Shown here in pieces: positions 36,501 through 48,415 of a stretch of 64,000 nt of DNA. Each line of letters opens with the position of its first letter. Position 1 is the stretch's first letter. The notes under the pieces were generated by a model that saw only the letters and a program-made list of their open reading frames with translations, did no database searches and was not told the DNA's origin. The stretch covers positions 50,117,654 to 50,181,653 of the forward strand of contig NC_084886.1 of assembly GCF_958979055.1 (NCBI RefSeq). The letters are read 5' to 3'. The position numbers and the translations under genes were made by a program. The DNA is from Alnus glutinosa. Taxonomy: Eukaryota > Streptophyta > Magnoliopsida > Fagales > Betulaceae.

Positions 36501-37178
36501 GAATTTTTATTTTTATTTTTTTTGTAATCTCAAGTCAGAACTGAAATATTTTTGCTTGGTTTTCCAACTTGAAGAAAAGAGAACAGAATTATGTTGGCTT
36601 ATTATCAACTCACTGCTGACTTATCTTCCTAGGATGATCATCTTCATCATAGCTTTGCAATGTGAGCATGTCTGACCATCATATGACATTTTAAATGATT
36701 TAAGGTACCATGCCCAGCTTCAGCAAAACTTGACGTATCTTGCTCAAATTGCTGATGCCCAACCACCGGCCCCAACAATGCCTTCTCAGGTGAATTAGGC
36801 TTGTACATGCCCCCTTCCATTGAGTAAGAAATTTTGCTAACCTCCTTGACATGTTTCCAGGTGCCCTCCCAGTCCGCAATGCACCAAGGGCTTCTAATGC
36901 AGCACCCCCAGGCAACAATGTTTCAGCAGCAACAAGGTCCCTTGGCACCAAAGTTGCCTTTCCAGTTGAATGATCAGCATCAGCGTCAACAGCAACAACA
37001 ATCAAAGTACCTCCAGCAACAGCAACTCATCCAAGGGCAGATGGGTGTGAGACCCGGTGGAGCAAGTGCCAATTATCAGGCCATGCAGGCTGGCCTTGGA
37101 AACAATTTGTTTGGCATTCAAGGAAGCAAGCAAGATAGCTCAGAGGCTTGTGCTGAAGATTTTGTCGGAAAGTTATAA
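33535..37178 (+). CDS. GIF: GRF-interacting factor (SSXT/SNH coactivator), GIF2/3-like
   Basis: Four exons, 33535-33603, 34539-34615, 36705-36789 and 36861-37178, join in frame to 182 aa. The SNH/SSXT domain (about residues 14-70) reads NITTEQIQKYLDENKELILA, then IMENQNLGKFAECAPYHAQL, then QQNLTYLAQIADAQP, and is the surface that binds the QLQ domain of GRFs. The C-terminal half is rich in Gln, Met and Gly (HQRQQQQQSKYLQQQQ, QGQMGVRPGG), as expected for this coactivator family, which recruits SWI/SNF remodellers. One family-conserved position is changed: the usual CAQYQ is CAPYH here, with the Pro codon split by the 2.1-kb intron 2. That intron also holds a probable solo LTR and a tandem duplication. 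The C-terminus is somewhat shorter than in Arabidopsis GIF2/3. Confidence 0.93.
34874..35447. mobile_element. Probable solo LTR, 574 bp, in GIF intron 2
   Basis: It starts TGTAACACCCCTAG and ends CTAGGGGCGTTACA, giving TG..CA ends within a 14-bp near-perfect inverted terminus. Flanks are CCTTT (34869-34873) and CCTTC (35448-35452), a 5-bp duplication with one mismatch. Only this one LTR-sized unit is present. Minus-strand open frames inside it have no recognisable retroviral-type domain. Confidence 0.75.
35982..36231. repeat. Direct tandem duplication, unit 125 bp, in GIF intron 2
   Basis: AAGTGGACTCAGCTAGCATA begins at 35982 and again at 36107. The two units are almost identical throughout, differing mainly in T-run length, so the duplication is young. 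Each unit contains TTTAGTACTTATCAAAAA, a phrase often seen at plant LINE tails. Confidence 0.9.
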
Positions 37179-37352
37179 TTTTCCTGTTTTTTTCTTTTTT
37201 TTCTAAATTCCTCCTACCCCTTGGGTTGCTACATGATCATCTCAGAGAAGTTGCTTCTTTTTTCCCCTTGACACCGACAGTAGTTGCAGATGGTGCGCGA
37301 TGATGCTTTTTGTGTAATCCTTTTTTTGACTAAAAAAAAATTGGGGCAAAGC

Positions 37353-38010
37353 AGGAAAAACTTCACTTACTCCTAATTGCCATTCATTTTACAATATTCA
37401 CCCCCAAAGTTTAAAAAAAAAGAATGCTACACACTCCTAAATGCTCACTTTCTACCGTGACAGTGAAAATTATTATTGGATACTGTATGCATTTTCATTT
37501 GCTATTTCATTCGACTGTAATGTTCACCGTTACACTAGAAAGTGAGCACTTGAAAGTTAACACTTATGTGTAGCACTCAAGTTCAAAAGCTTGCAATGTG
37601 AATGTATGATATGTTAGTCTCTTTCAATCCCTCTCTTTGTAAAAATTATCTGTTAAATTCTAAAGAAATGAGCAAAAATTATCAAAATATTCCCGTTTAT
37701 AAAAAAAAAGGAAATAAAATTTAAAAAATAAAAATAAGAAAGGTGAAGAAAAGAAAGCCCTTGCTGTGGGTCATCTTTTATTATTATTATTATTTTAACA
37801 AAATTGAAATTAAAATTGGATTTTTAATTTTTAGAAGTATAAAAGACATTTAATTTATTAGCCGTTTTAGTTAACTAAAAATCCTAATGATAAGGATTGA
37901 CTGAAAATGGTTGATACAACATATACTTACATTACAAACTTTTGAAAACTTTGGGAGTAGCATTACAAAAATTATAACAAATTTTGGGGGTGCAAGTGAA
38001 ATTTTTTTCT
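37353..38010. mobile_element. Possible TIR element of about 660 bp containing a fold-back
   Basis: The left end AGGAAAAACTTCACTTAC and right end read backwards AGAAAAAAATTTCACTTG are similar, and both continue toward CACCCCCAAA. Inside it, 37424-37577 folds on itself (ATGCTACACA..GCTCACTTTCTA against its complement TAGAAAGTGAGC..TGTGTAGCAC), so a MITE may be nested. No duplication confirms either border. Confidence 0.45.
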
Positions 38011-39471
38011 CAAACTACCACTCAGTTGATAATATTTTCCTCCCCACCAAACTTTAGATTGTGACAATGTCCTTATCAAATTACAAAAAATTGTCAATGC
38101 CCAATAATGACAAAAATACCATTAATAATAATAATAAATTAAATAAATAAATAAAAAACAATAAAAAACACAATAACACAAGGGCAACAACCACCATCTT
38201 GGCTCCCAGGCAACAAAAACGACTGAACGTAGACGGTAGATAATCTTGCTCAGTTTCCCCAAGAAATACACGAAAAAGGTACTGAACACTTATCTGCCAC
38301 GTGTAGTAAACAGATCAAAAGCCACACAGGAAGAAAAGGTGGTTAGATCCTATTCACTGGGACGCTTCTTCACATGGAGATCAATTCATCTTGAATAATT
38401 GATATATTCTTATAATTGAGGATATTGATTGGGAACGAGTAATCTCTAGTTTTTTCTTCTCCTTTTTTTTTTTTTTTTTGTGAATTTTTTAGGAGTATTT
38501 TTGTCTCATTGATACCACAATGGTGGGTTCAATTCTATCTTCATATATGAAAAAAGAAATGAGAAAAAGAGAAGAGTCCCTCGTTCTTGTAAATGTTATT
38601 TCAGGCTTCAGCCATAAAACAAAAACCACGCTCAAATACTTATTTTGTGAAAATCACTTCATGTGAATGTGCGACGGAAAAGTAAATAGTTAATTCAGCC
38701 TCTGCTGAAAGGTGAGCAAATTAATATATAGGCTCCTTGGGGACCATGGAAGCTACAAACAGCAACTGCATTTTTCAATATACTTGGAAAGCGCAAAGAA
38801 GCTGAGCCAAATGAGTATAAGATATCAGATGCACAAATGCAATTGTGTGCATGAATATCATTGCCGAGGGCAGAGAGTCTTGTTTTGAGTCAGATAAAAC
38901 ACTCACAAAATGCATGTTGTAATTCTGACAATACGAAGCAAAGGAAAATAAATCAAAGCAAGCCGAAAAAGACAAGTAAAAATTCCAATCAGAACGCTGA
39001 CAATTCAATCGGCGACAACACGTTCTCTTGCAAAACCGGTATCCATCCCCAAATATTTTCCAACAATCTGCAGACTGGTGCATCATCCTGATAATGAGAT
39101 TATCCACATAATTCCCCCGTCTCCTGTCATTAGAGAAAATAATAAATTAAATGACGCTGTTGAAGTTCATTTAACTTTCTCAATGCACCCGGCCAAATAT
39201 TGCCTACATGACCATGAATAACTTGACTCAGCACAAACTCTCAGATACAAGCATTGAACTCAGAAATATCTCCTATACTATTTTACTGCATCTTTAGAAC
39301 AAGAATAATAGCGCTTATGGTGTATGGTACTCAAACTCATAAAAGGAAAGAACATTTTCAGCTTACATAACTGGGCAACAAGCCCAAGATTTGTGTAGAA
39401 ATGTAAAAAGTATATGCATTCAATTAAGAAATACCAATGACCACATAAATGCCTGTGCACACTAAAGAATT

Positions 39472-39494
39472 GGGGGGGGGGGGGGGGGGGGGGG
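39472..39494 (+). repeat. G-homopolymer of 23 bases
   Basis: Uninterrupted G-run downstream of the coiled-coil gene. Its length in the assembly may be imprecise. Confidence 0.9.
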
Positions 39495-39923
39495 CATCTG
39501 TAATGACGGACAAATAAACAGACGCAATTTCGGCCATTTATCTAAATAACCTTTAATAGAATCAAATAATTGCATATATTGGCAAATGAAATATTTTCAC
39601 GTGCCACCAAAGAGGCTTATGGACTTCAAAGACACTGATACCATCCCATTATTATTCAACATCTAGATTATGGCTGATACAATGAGCTGCAGCTCTTTTC
39701 ATTTTTAACCTCATATGCAACACCAGGTACTAAAATAATTGATTATCTGATCGAATCATTGATGACTCAGAAATCGCAGTATTTCAATTATACATACCTT
39801 CATTGGGTTGTTTCAAAATCACAACAATGAGAAGAACAGTAAACGTAAAAATTCAAAAATAATTATCCAAGGAGAATATTATGCAAACACATTTCAAATT
39901 ACTTACCAAAAAATGTGTAATTA

Positions 39924-42900
39924 CTATCTTCTGGAAGTAAATGCAGCACTGGACATCCTGTCAAGGTAAGACACCATTAGCTCGACAACCTTCAATAACC
40001 ATGTACCCAGGTATAAAATTAAATTTGCAGCCTGCTAGAAGTTGTTTAGCTATACCTGCCCTGCTGTTTTCCAACAAAATTCAAGTTAGTTCTCCCATTA
40101 GCTGAGCCTGTGCTTTGGGTATTGCTCAAACTTGATCTATTAAGATTTGATCCATTTCCAACTGTCAAATATGCAGATTGCACTGGCCTGTTTTCAGGGC
40201 CATTCATTTCCCGAGGATCTCTAGATTTGCTCAAAATTTTTATATTTGAGAGACCTCTAGGAAGACCAAAACCAACACCATTTGGTTGCTGATTCGGCAT
40301 CACAGAGAACTGTGGTGGCTCATCAGTTGAAGTTGAAGGAGAGATGACCGCATACTCCGTCAGAGCTGTCTTGTCCGCCTGTAAAGTTTTTGACTCAATG
40401 GATGGAACCTTTTTCAGTCGGTGAGGTTGCGCCATTGGAGTAACAGCCATAGAAGGCACAAATGAGGTGTAAGGAGATGATGCTTTAGCTGCAGCTGCAA
40501 CTTTGGCAAGAGCTGCTTCAGCTGCTATCATTTCTTGAGCTCCTTCCCGAAGTTGAATATAGTCACCCTCAATCATAAATAGCTGATATCACGTTTCAAG
40601 GCTCTCAGATTAGATTATAGACCCATATCAACCAAAAGAAAACAAACATATATGTGTTCACATGTGCACATGCGCATGCTAAAATTCCAATAAACTTACT
40701 TCAGTGTGACCAACCACAAATTCATCAAGCTTCCCATATTTTTTCTTGTAATCATGCCAGTGTAAAGGTGCAAGCATCTTGCCCAGCCTATTTGGTAGCT
40801 GTAGTCAACACAAATAACAAATATTTTCAACTCAACCAATTTTAAATAAATAAAAAGTCGCATGCTTGCTACCATGGCCTAACAGTAAGTAAACGCACTA
40901 ACCGTTGAACTGATCCGAATTCGACCACCAGCAGTTGTGCGAACTATGCAAGCCAACAGTGATCTTTCATCAAGAAGAGCAGGCTCTGAAGTCTTTCCCA
41001 CTGTCGGTGTATTTTCCTGCCGAGTTGAGACAAATGATTCAGGCAAGCCTGCACCAGTGGCATTGTTTATGGCAGTTTCACTGAGATTAACATCTTGGAT
41101 CGAGGCATCAGATGATGATGGGTTGGCAGCAGAACTTAATTGATCTGCTGTTGAAACTTGGCCTTCTAGCCCATGATTAGTCGAAGTCAGAACATTCGGC
41201 TCCTGCGCCAGTTCAAGTACAAGAGAAGCTCGATCACTGTCATACTTACCAGCTGCTCGATAGAGTAACCAGGTTGACCCCACAATAACAAAAATAACGG
41301 GAACAAACAATGACAAACCTTGTTTTCGCTGTTCTGGTCAAGAGCATCCAATCTTAAGGCATCGCGAAATTGGGAAGAAATTTGTTGCAGGCTCTGCTCT
41401 GGTTGGGGGGCAACCATGTAACCTCTGTCAATTGACTCAAGAACCTGAAACAGAATTTTTGGTGGTTCTTGTCAATATGGCATGTAAAACCAAACAGCAT
41501 ATTAATAATCAGAACATTAACAACTTCATTCACAAAACCTGTGCTTCCCCAGTTGATGACGAGATTCCAGAATCAGGCTTTGCCCCTTGGCTAATATGAA
41601 CATCCAGATAGTCTTGACGAAGAGCCTGTCCATTAACAGAAATTTCATAGTTGTAGTTCGCATCTGACCTCATTAGATTTTGGTCCACTTGGGATGGTTG
41701 AATTTCATTCTGTGCAGATATCTGTGAACCCTCTGGTACAGCCTGAAACAAAAACAAAAAATGATGAACGAATTTCAGATAACATGAGTAATACTGATAC
41801 ATAAAATATGAACAGAAAAGAAGTTCGTCATTTCTCAGAACCTGTTGGTTCTGCCACTGTTGGAGGGAACCCATTGCTGGTATTGAGTGAAAATGTCCAA
41901 CATGAGACGGAGGAACATGTGATGGCACAGAATGGGGAACCCCTTGTTGATGCATAACATATGGATGCAAAGTAGTCACTTGTCCAGATGGGAGGTAGGT
42001 AGGCATTGCAAGCAGAGATGATGGAGCAATTGGTACACCAGGAACACGGTCGGTCTAAAAATAATCGCAGAAGGATATGAAATGCTATGTAGACATATTT
42101 AAAGTTATTATTTCCCTTTATTTGTAAATAATAAATTTTCATTCCAAAGACCCATATCCAAGTGCACAATAATTTTCCACTCAACAAAATAAATAAATAA
42201 ACAAAATAATGCGCATGTGCATGCACACCCACCCACTCACCTATATATATATATATAGACACACTAATCATATGTATTATCAGTTGAACATCCAAAAATC
42301 TGTTTTCTAAAGCAATGAGGTGAATGAAAAAAATAAGTATTCCAAATGTTATAGGATACATTTCCACAGGTATTTCCATTTTATAATATACACTTCCTTC
42401 AAATTACATTTATAACAAGAAGATAAACCACCCTTATATACATTCCTATGTCGACATCAACTACAAAATCTTTATCATTTTTTCCCCTTCCTGTTAAGCT
42501 TCAGCATCTTTATCAATCAACATGAATGTCACCCTCCCTCCCTCTAGTCTAAGTCTATTCAATCTTAAGGTCCACTCTTTCTCCCTCCATCCCTCATTCC
42601 CTATAGCCTCTCCCTCCTATCTCTATACATTACAAAGCTAATCAACCTAAAGGATCGACTTCTATGAACAGTTATCCAAATATAATTTTCATTCTAAAGG
42701 ATCAAAGCATAGTTCAACTGCCAGATATACTGCCACTCCGCCACCATAGCCTCAACTATTTACCTTTATTATTTGCTAGCTTTTGAATTATGCACGGCAT
42801 TGAATGTAGTTATGAAACAAACTAGAACATATTTCATTTTCCTTTCATATTAAATATTTAAAGTGAATAATACATAGTGATTATGTAAGAATTATTATTA

Positions 42901-45900
42901 ACATGATTATTATTATTGTGGTTGTTGAGATTATTGGTATTATTCTATAATATCTAGTTAATAATATTTCTTTTATTGCAGTGATTTCATTTAACATATA
43001 TTTATAAGGTGTGAAATATTATTTTCTTGATTCAAATAACTTTATAGCAAAAATTGACTCGTCAAATACCCTTCCAGTATTTCAGCAATTAAACCTACTT
43101 TGCTGCTCTGGCTATGCTCTCATTGTTCAACCTGTAAAACTCATGCAAAGTTACCAACCACGTTAAAGAATGTTATATTCGTACCAAAACATCAGGCAAA
43201 ATTAAGGGGTCGAAACAAATGCAAAACAGTAAGAATATTTGGTTTGGGTGCTTTTAGGGTTTTTTTTGTATTCGGGGGTTACTATTGGGGGTTTCTTTTG
43301 TTTTGTGAAGGTTTCTATTATGCTTTTTAGGGGTTTTCTTGTGGGTTCCTTGTGGTTTTATTGGGTATTTTATGTGGGCTAGCTGAGTTGCTTCTGTGTA
43401 TACATCCTGTGTACTTAGGGGCGCCTTACGCTTTTTTAATGAAATTCTCTTACGTAAAAAAAAAAAAAAATTGTCTACAACCATATAAGAGTAATAGAAT
43501 AAAAGAATACAAGCAAAAATACACATAAGCTATCACTTAAAAATGTAACAAAATGTATAATTGTAGTCGGTCAAACCCATGATAGGAACGTTCTCAATGT
43601 GTTAGTATTCTCTTTGTTTGGGATTTCTAGGATTATACCTATATCAGTGGAGTTTTTGGGATGTTGGAGAAATCATTACAATAAGCGCCACTTGGTAGTC
43701 TATACCACTTTGCTATGTGGACTATTTGGAGGGAGTTAAATGCTAGCACCTTTTATGGAACAAAGCTACCAAAATTGAGATCAACTCTACTTTTGAAATC
43801 ACTGTTCGATTGGATGAGGTCCATGGGTGATCTCATTGATTGTCTTTCTTGGAATTCTTAGACCTTTGTAATTCTATTAATATTTATTTATCAAAAAAAA
43901 AACTATTAATATTTTAGAAAACTCCATTAATTTTTAAAGAAAGGAATGTTATCCATTATGCATGTCAAATATACATGGTTCTACCCATAAGACTTAGCAG
44001 CAGAAAATGATAAATGGAAAAAGCGCCAGTTCTTTATAAAGATAAATAACAATGACAATCCAAAAAGTGCAATTTACCTGGGTTGATGCATCGTCAGTTG
44101 AAGCAAAAGATGAAACATTGTCTGAATTCCCATTTGGAAGGACACCAGAATTTCCACCCGATGTACCACCTCTATTGCCATCTAGTTGGTTTCCATTGCT
44201 CTGTGCAAACTGAGATACGTCCTTTGAATTTGTTTGGGATAAACGCGACTCACCATTGTAAGTTCCACTCCTTTCCCGTGCATCAGCAAGCTCAAGATGG
44301 AGCTGTTGTAATGTATGCAGATGAAGTCTTTCCATCTCTGCAAACTAACAACAAAAACCCAAAAGACAAACAATAATAAAAATTGTACATCTATCTTACC
44401 CAAAAAGAAAAAATAAATAAAATCAAAATCAAAGACACAAACAGATTACACTTGGCAGAAATTAAACCGCATTGCATTTCATCTATTGCAGCATATATTA
44501 GTCAACAAAAGCTGACCTAAGTATCACTGATAAATGTACAGATTAATGAAAATTCAAAAGGTCAACCACAGAGATCCAATATATAGCTAATAAGAAAAAG
44601 ACAGAATAATATACATTTACGCATTCATGTGCATCCACATATAAGACAACCTGTCTTTGACAATCCAAAGATAGGTATAAACTGTTCTGAGCATTCTCAC
44701 AATTCAACGCACTCTAAAACTGCAAAATAGAATTCAAAAGCAAGCTACCTGTCTTTGACAACCATGCCACAGCTGGTTATATTGTTCGGTACGTTCTCGC
44801 AATTCAGCTTGTAAAGAATGGTTAGTATTTGATTGCAACGCATCCATCTCCTGAACACGAGCAATCCAGGCTTGCGCTTCCCTCAATTGTTCATCTTTAT
44901 AAAGAATGGTTTCTTGAGCAACCCTATGCTGCAAGATTAGATCATTATCAGGCAATGAACCTCTGAAGCAATGGCAACTATATAATAGCTTCCAGGAGGA
45001 TAAAAGAGGAAAAAGGAGGAAAAATTAAAACCTGACAATTATCTATTGCTATAAGTTAACATTCTCCAAATAATAACATTTATCATCATATAATTAGGAA
45101 ACTTTGAACAAGAACACAATGCTTTATTCAACATATACATAGTACTTACACATGCATTAGGGAACTTGAAGTTTTAACTTTCACTTGAATATGACAACAG
45201 AAGTACACCATAAATGCAAATAAACGGACCTGTTCCTGCAATTCAATAAGCTGTCTCTCTTTCTCTTGAATATGTTCTTGAAAGTCATGTATCTGCTTTA
45301 TATGTTGGGCTCTTTCAGCTTCAGAATGATCGTGTTCTCTTCTGCAATATTTAGACCATACTAAAATATAAGGAAACCGTTTTCTTCTCATTCAAGTAAA
45401 TGCCCATAGGCAACCGCTGTCAAGGCTAACCAAAAGAAAAACAAAGCAAATAATTGAAGAGAACATGACTAAAAGCATAAAACACACATAAATACACGCA
45501 TTCACAAACTTGAAGAAAAAGGGCTAGAGCATAAAATACATCTGTTAGCCATACAATTCGCACCTGAAGGATGCTAGTTCTTGATTTTGTTCTCTCAGAA
45601 GGTTCTCTTTAGCCCAGGCCTACCCAGTCAATATAAGGAAAGTTATTTAAGAACTTTTTATAGCACCTTACCCAAAGGAATAAAGAACACAAAAAAACAA
45701 GCAAGCACTCAACAAACCGCTTCATTTTCCAATTTAATTGCATGCAGCTCCCTATCTTTCTCTTCCATCTTCCTTTCCAATTCACGGATAGCATGTTCCC
45801 TTTCGCGCAGTTGCTCCTGCCCAAATAAACCCAAATTTATAACAGCAGGCAATTATTGGCGACTAGTATCCTATTCAGGAACCTGCTCTCAGAGATCGAA

Positions 45901-47831
45901 GGTGTAATCAACGTGTAAGTTTAAAAGAATATATTTCTTTAAAGCTCACAACAGTCCACATATGACTTCACACGAAAAAACTGGTCATGCCAGATTTATC
46001 ACATAATCACATTGACAAATGATGACATGAATTGTTACTTTCTACAACTACCTTGACAAGAAAAAAATCCTTTCTCAAGTTTCACTACAGAAATAATGCT
46101 ATTATAAGCTTAAATAAAATTTGGAAGGTCAAACCTGATGCTTGGCGGCAGCATTAGCATGCTCTTTGATCTGAGCTTCAAAGTTGCTTTGCATTCCCAT
46201 TATCTCAGATCTTGCAATCATTTGAGCTGTAAGTCCAATCTCAGTCCGTTGTAATTCCTCTCTTTGCCTAGTAACATTATGAAGTCTCTGCGGCAAAAGG
46301 TCTTCGTCTAAGGTACCATCCACTGTGATTGAACAGAAGTCGACATCAAGCGGCTCTCTTCCCTGCTGCACCTTGATAGAACAGCAAATCATCTTTATTT
46401 TAAATAACTCCTCAACATCACAAGGTATTTCCAATATCAGAATCCTTACCTCATATATAGTTCTCTCATCTGATTGCCCTAACTTTGATCGTTCCAACTC
46501 CTGTGGATCAGAAAATGCCTAATTATGAACAGAGAATTTACTACCAAACTTCAAATCCTTATCTTTATAAACAATTCCCAATGCACATTTGAATACCTTA
46601 AATGGTTTAGGAAACAGGACAAGATAGATTTCAAATCACAGACTATTTCATTATTTCTGATCCAGGAAAAAACTGGAAGATATTTTCTCTTTATCTTTTC
46701 CTCCACTTACCTAGATTTCAGTGAAGAGTAACTCCAGAAGTTCTCCTTCCATTTCCCCTCCATCATCAATGTATCAACTAAAACTTTAATATAGATCAAC
46801 ACAGAGTTGCTTGGTTTTCAAGGAGTTTGGCAAAGCTCAACTACACTAAATCAAAATAACATAATACTGTCTTTTGAGCACAGTAACCTAAGGTCTTCTC
46901 CCAAACAACAAAGTAAACACAAAATTTTCATTTCTTTTCTTTCCCTCAATTACTTCAAGTCCAAGTTCCTAACACTCTACTTTCTTGTTCCCCCGTATTC
47001 CCCACAGTTATATTACCATAATCTGCGGTAGAACATTTTTGATAAGAAAATTTTTTTTTTTTGATAAGATAATCTGCGGTAGAACATTTCCAACTAATGT
47101 CCCAACTGATGATGATGTTTCATTAGCTCAATGACAACATGTCTTTTAAGAAGATGAAATCAAATCTTTAATTCAAAAAAGTTTATTCATGGTTTAGGCA
47201 CTAAAAGGAAATATAGTCTGCTCAACTTAACGTTAAAACAAGATCATCAGACTGAGAAACGACGAGATATTCGTAGTTAAGCAACAAAATTAACAATAAA
47301 ATCTGAAACTTAGAAATTCGTACCCTTTTCCTTAATAAGAACAGAAAATGTGATGGATTTTGTTCTTCTTCTTTTTTTTAACTTAATCCCACCGTTTTTT
47401 TTACAAACGCACACACAAATCATCGAACTTATGCATATGTTGGTTGCTAAGAAAACCAACGAAAAGAAATTTAACACAGAACCAAAAAGGATCCATAAAC
47501 CATAAACCCTAACCCTACTATTCAAGTGGGCTGTTGAGAAACTCAATCAGTGTAAAGTATAGTAAGCAAAGCTGTCCCTAACACTAATGTCTAAAAACCT
47601 AAATTCCTACTTCAGTTTTCGTTTCCTTTCCCACATTTTCTCGGAACCCAAACAAGCCCCAATGCCACACAAGCGTTTCAACGAGACCACTACCTCGTCC
47701 CCGGCGTTCCGATGCTCCGAGACAGCACGCCACTCCTTGCGGTTCGACGCAGATGATGACGGTGGCTGCGGCATCGAGATAGAGCCGCCACGTACGGCGG
47801 CGGAGGCGGCAACTCCGGCCGAGGCCTCCAT
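39924..47831 (-). CDS. Large coiled-coil protein with conserved C-terminal module (DUF7725-like), 880 aa
   Basis: Fifteen exons on the minus strand: 47831-47694, 46500-46450, 46371-46135, 45816-45718, 45619-45564, 45341-45230, 44928-44749, 44344-44078, 42054-41842, 41742-41539, 41444-41319, 41202-40903, 40798-40700, 40582-40056, 39957-39924. All junctions hold frame. After a Ser/Ala-rich start (MEASAGVAASAAVRGG) come about 230 residues of charged coiled coil (about 115-330; EQLREREHAIRELERKMEEK, RQLIELQEQ), then low-complexity Ser/Asn/Gln/Pro linkers. A conserved block at about 641-712 reads GRIRISSTLPNRLGKMLAPL, HWHDYKKKYGKLDEF and FMIEGDYIQLREGAQ. I recognise it as a conserved plant family, probably the one labelled DUF7725 in recent databases. 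The block looks like a winged-helix/LOTUS-type fold, but that is inference. Cellular role unknown. Confidence 0.85.
43190..43470 (+). mobile_element. LINE 3' end in intron 8 of the coiled-coil gene
   Basis: A G/T-rich stretch ends with GGGGCGCCTTACGC, a T-run, AATGAAATTCTCTTACGT and about 15 A (43456-43470). This is the usual tail of plant L1 elements. It is 5'-truncated, with no coding domain, and I found no clear duplication. It is opposite in sense to the host gene. Confidence 0.6.
43650..43904 (+). mobile_element. Second LINE 3' end in intron 8 of the coiled-coil gene
   Basis: The plus strand codes TIWRELNASTFYG.. then LLLKSLFDWMRSMGDL, then DCLSWNS and a stop at about 43861. This is the typical C-terminus of plant L1 ORF2 (WRERN..LF.W..). 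A short 3' tail and about 10 A follow near 43893-43902. It lies beside the previous LINE end in the same orientation. Confidence 0.65.
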
Positions 47832-48027
47832 TGGAATCAAAAGCTCCGAGTCTGCACCAACTCTCTCTCTCTCTCTCACACACACACAGAGAAAACCCTA
47901 GGTTTCGAGAAGGACCCGAAAGAAACCCTAGAAATGGAGAAATTTACGATGAAGGGACTTAAACCAAAACCGAAAAGGCAATCAAAGGGAGGGTGGTGGG
48001 GATTATAGGGGTGGCGGAGATTGGGGA

Positions 48028-48039
48028 GGGGGGGGGGGG
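48028..48039 (+). repeat. Short G-homopolymer in the leader region of the coiled-coil gene
   Basis: A G-run between the TATA box and the start codon. On the transcribed strand it is a C-run within the presumed 5' leader. Confidence 0.6.
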
Positions 48040-48154
48040 TTGGGATTTGAGGGTTTTGGTGGGGTCGGAGTGTAACTAGCGAATAGTTCGACTTGAGAGA
48101 GAGTCAGAGAGGTGATTGGGCGTAAGAAATTTCGACCCAACCGAGCCTCCCGCC

Positions 48155-48164
48155 ATTTATAAGG
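48155..48164 (-). promoter_or_regulatory. TATA box of the coiled-coil gene
   Basis: On the minus strand CCTTATAAATGG lies about 325 bp upstream of the start codon at 47831, predicting transcription initiation near 48125. An ACGT core (GGACGTGACAGG) lies about 20 bp further upstream in plus-strand reading. Confidence 0.6.
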
Positions 48165-48415
48165 CGGCTTTATCACCTGGACGTGACAGGCTCACGCGTT
48201 TTGGTGTCGCGTGCATCTTACGTTCTTGTCTTGCTTTTGTCTTTTATTTTTGTTTTTATGTTTTCTGTTTGGTTTGCAAATTGACATAGATTTTCAATAA
48301 ATTTTAATATTGATAGTTTTTGTTGTCAAGATTGATTGACTTGTATTAATATGATAACCTTATAATGGACTTATGTAAACACGAATTTTTTAGTTATTTT
48401 TCATTCATTTATAAC

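Larger units (their letters stand above)
37179..39923. other. Intergenic region between convergent GIF and coiled-coil genes
   Basis: The two genes converge here, so both 3' UTRs lie in this interval. Other contents are a TIR element (37353-38010) with an inner fold-back, T-run 38463-38480, and a 23-base G-run at 39472-39494. The minus-strand open frame at 39107-38775 has no family similarity and probably lies in 3' UTR or flank. Confidence 0.5.

Noticed and set aside
38775-39107. 110-codon open frame on the minus strand downstream of the coiled-coil gene
   Set aside because: Cys/Phe-rich sequence without similarity or splice link to the gene, best explained as 3' UTR or flank.
41203-41318. 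Coding continuation between coiled-coil gene exons 11 and 12 (open frame through 41316)
   Set aside because: Reading through would add a hydrophobic stretch. A GT donor at 41318 and a CAG acceptor before 41202 give a normal short intron with frame kept.
41828-42379. 183-codon open frame on the minus strand
   Set aside because: It overlaps exon 9 of the coiled-coil gene in another frame and continues into AT-rich intron sequence. No family similarity.
47587-47901. 104-codon plus-strand open frame opposite the first exon of the coiled-coil gene
   Set aside because: It is the antisense shadow of that exon. Its C-terminus runs into the CT/CA leader repeat.
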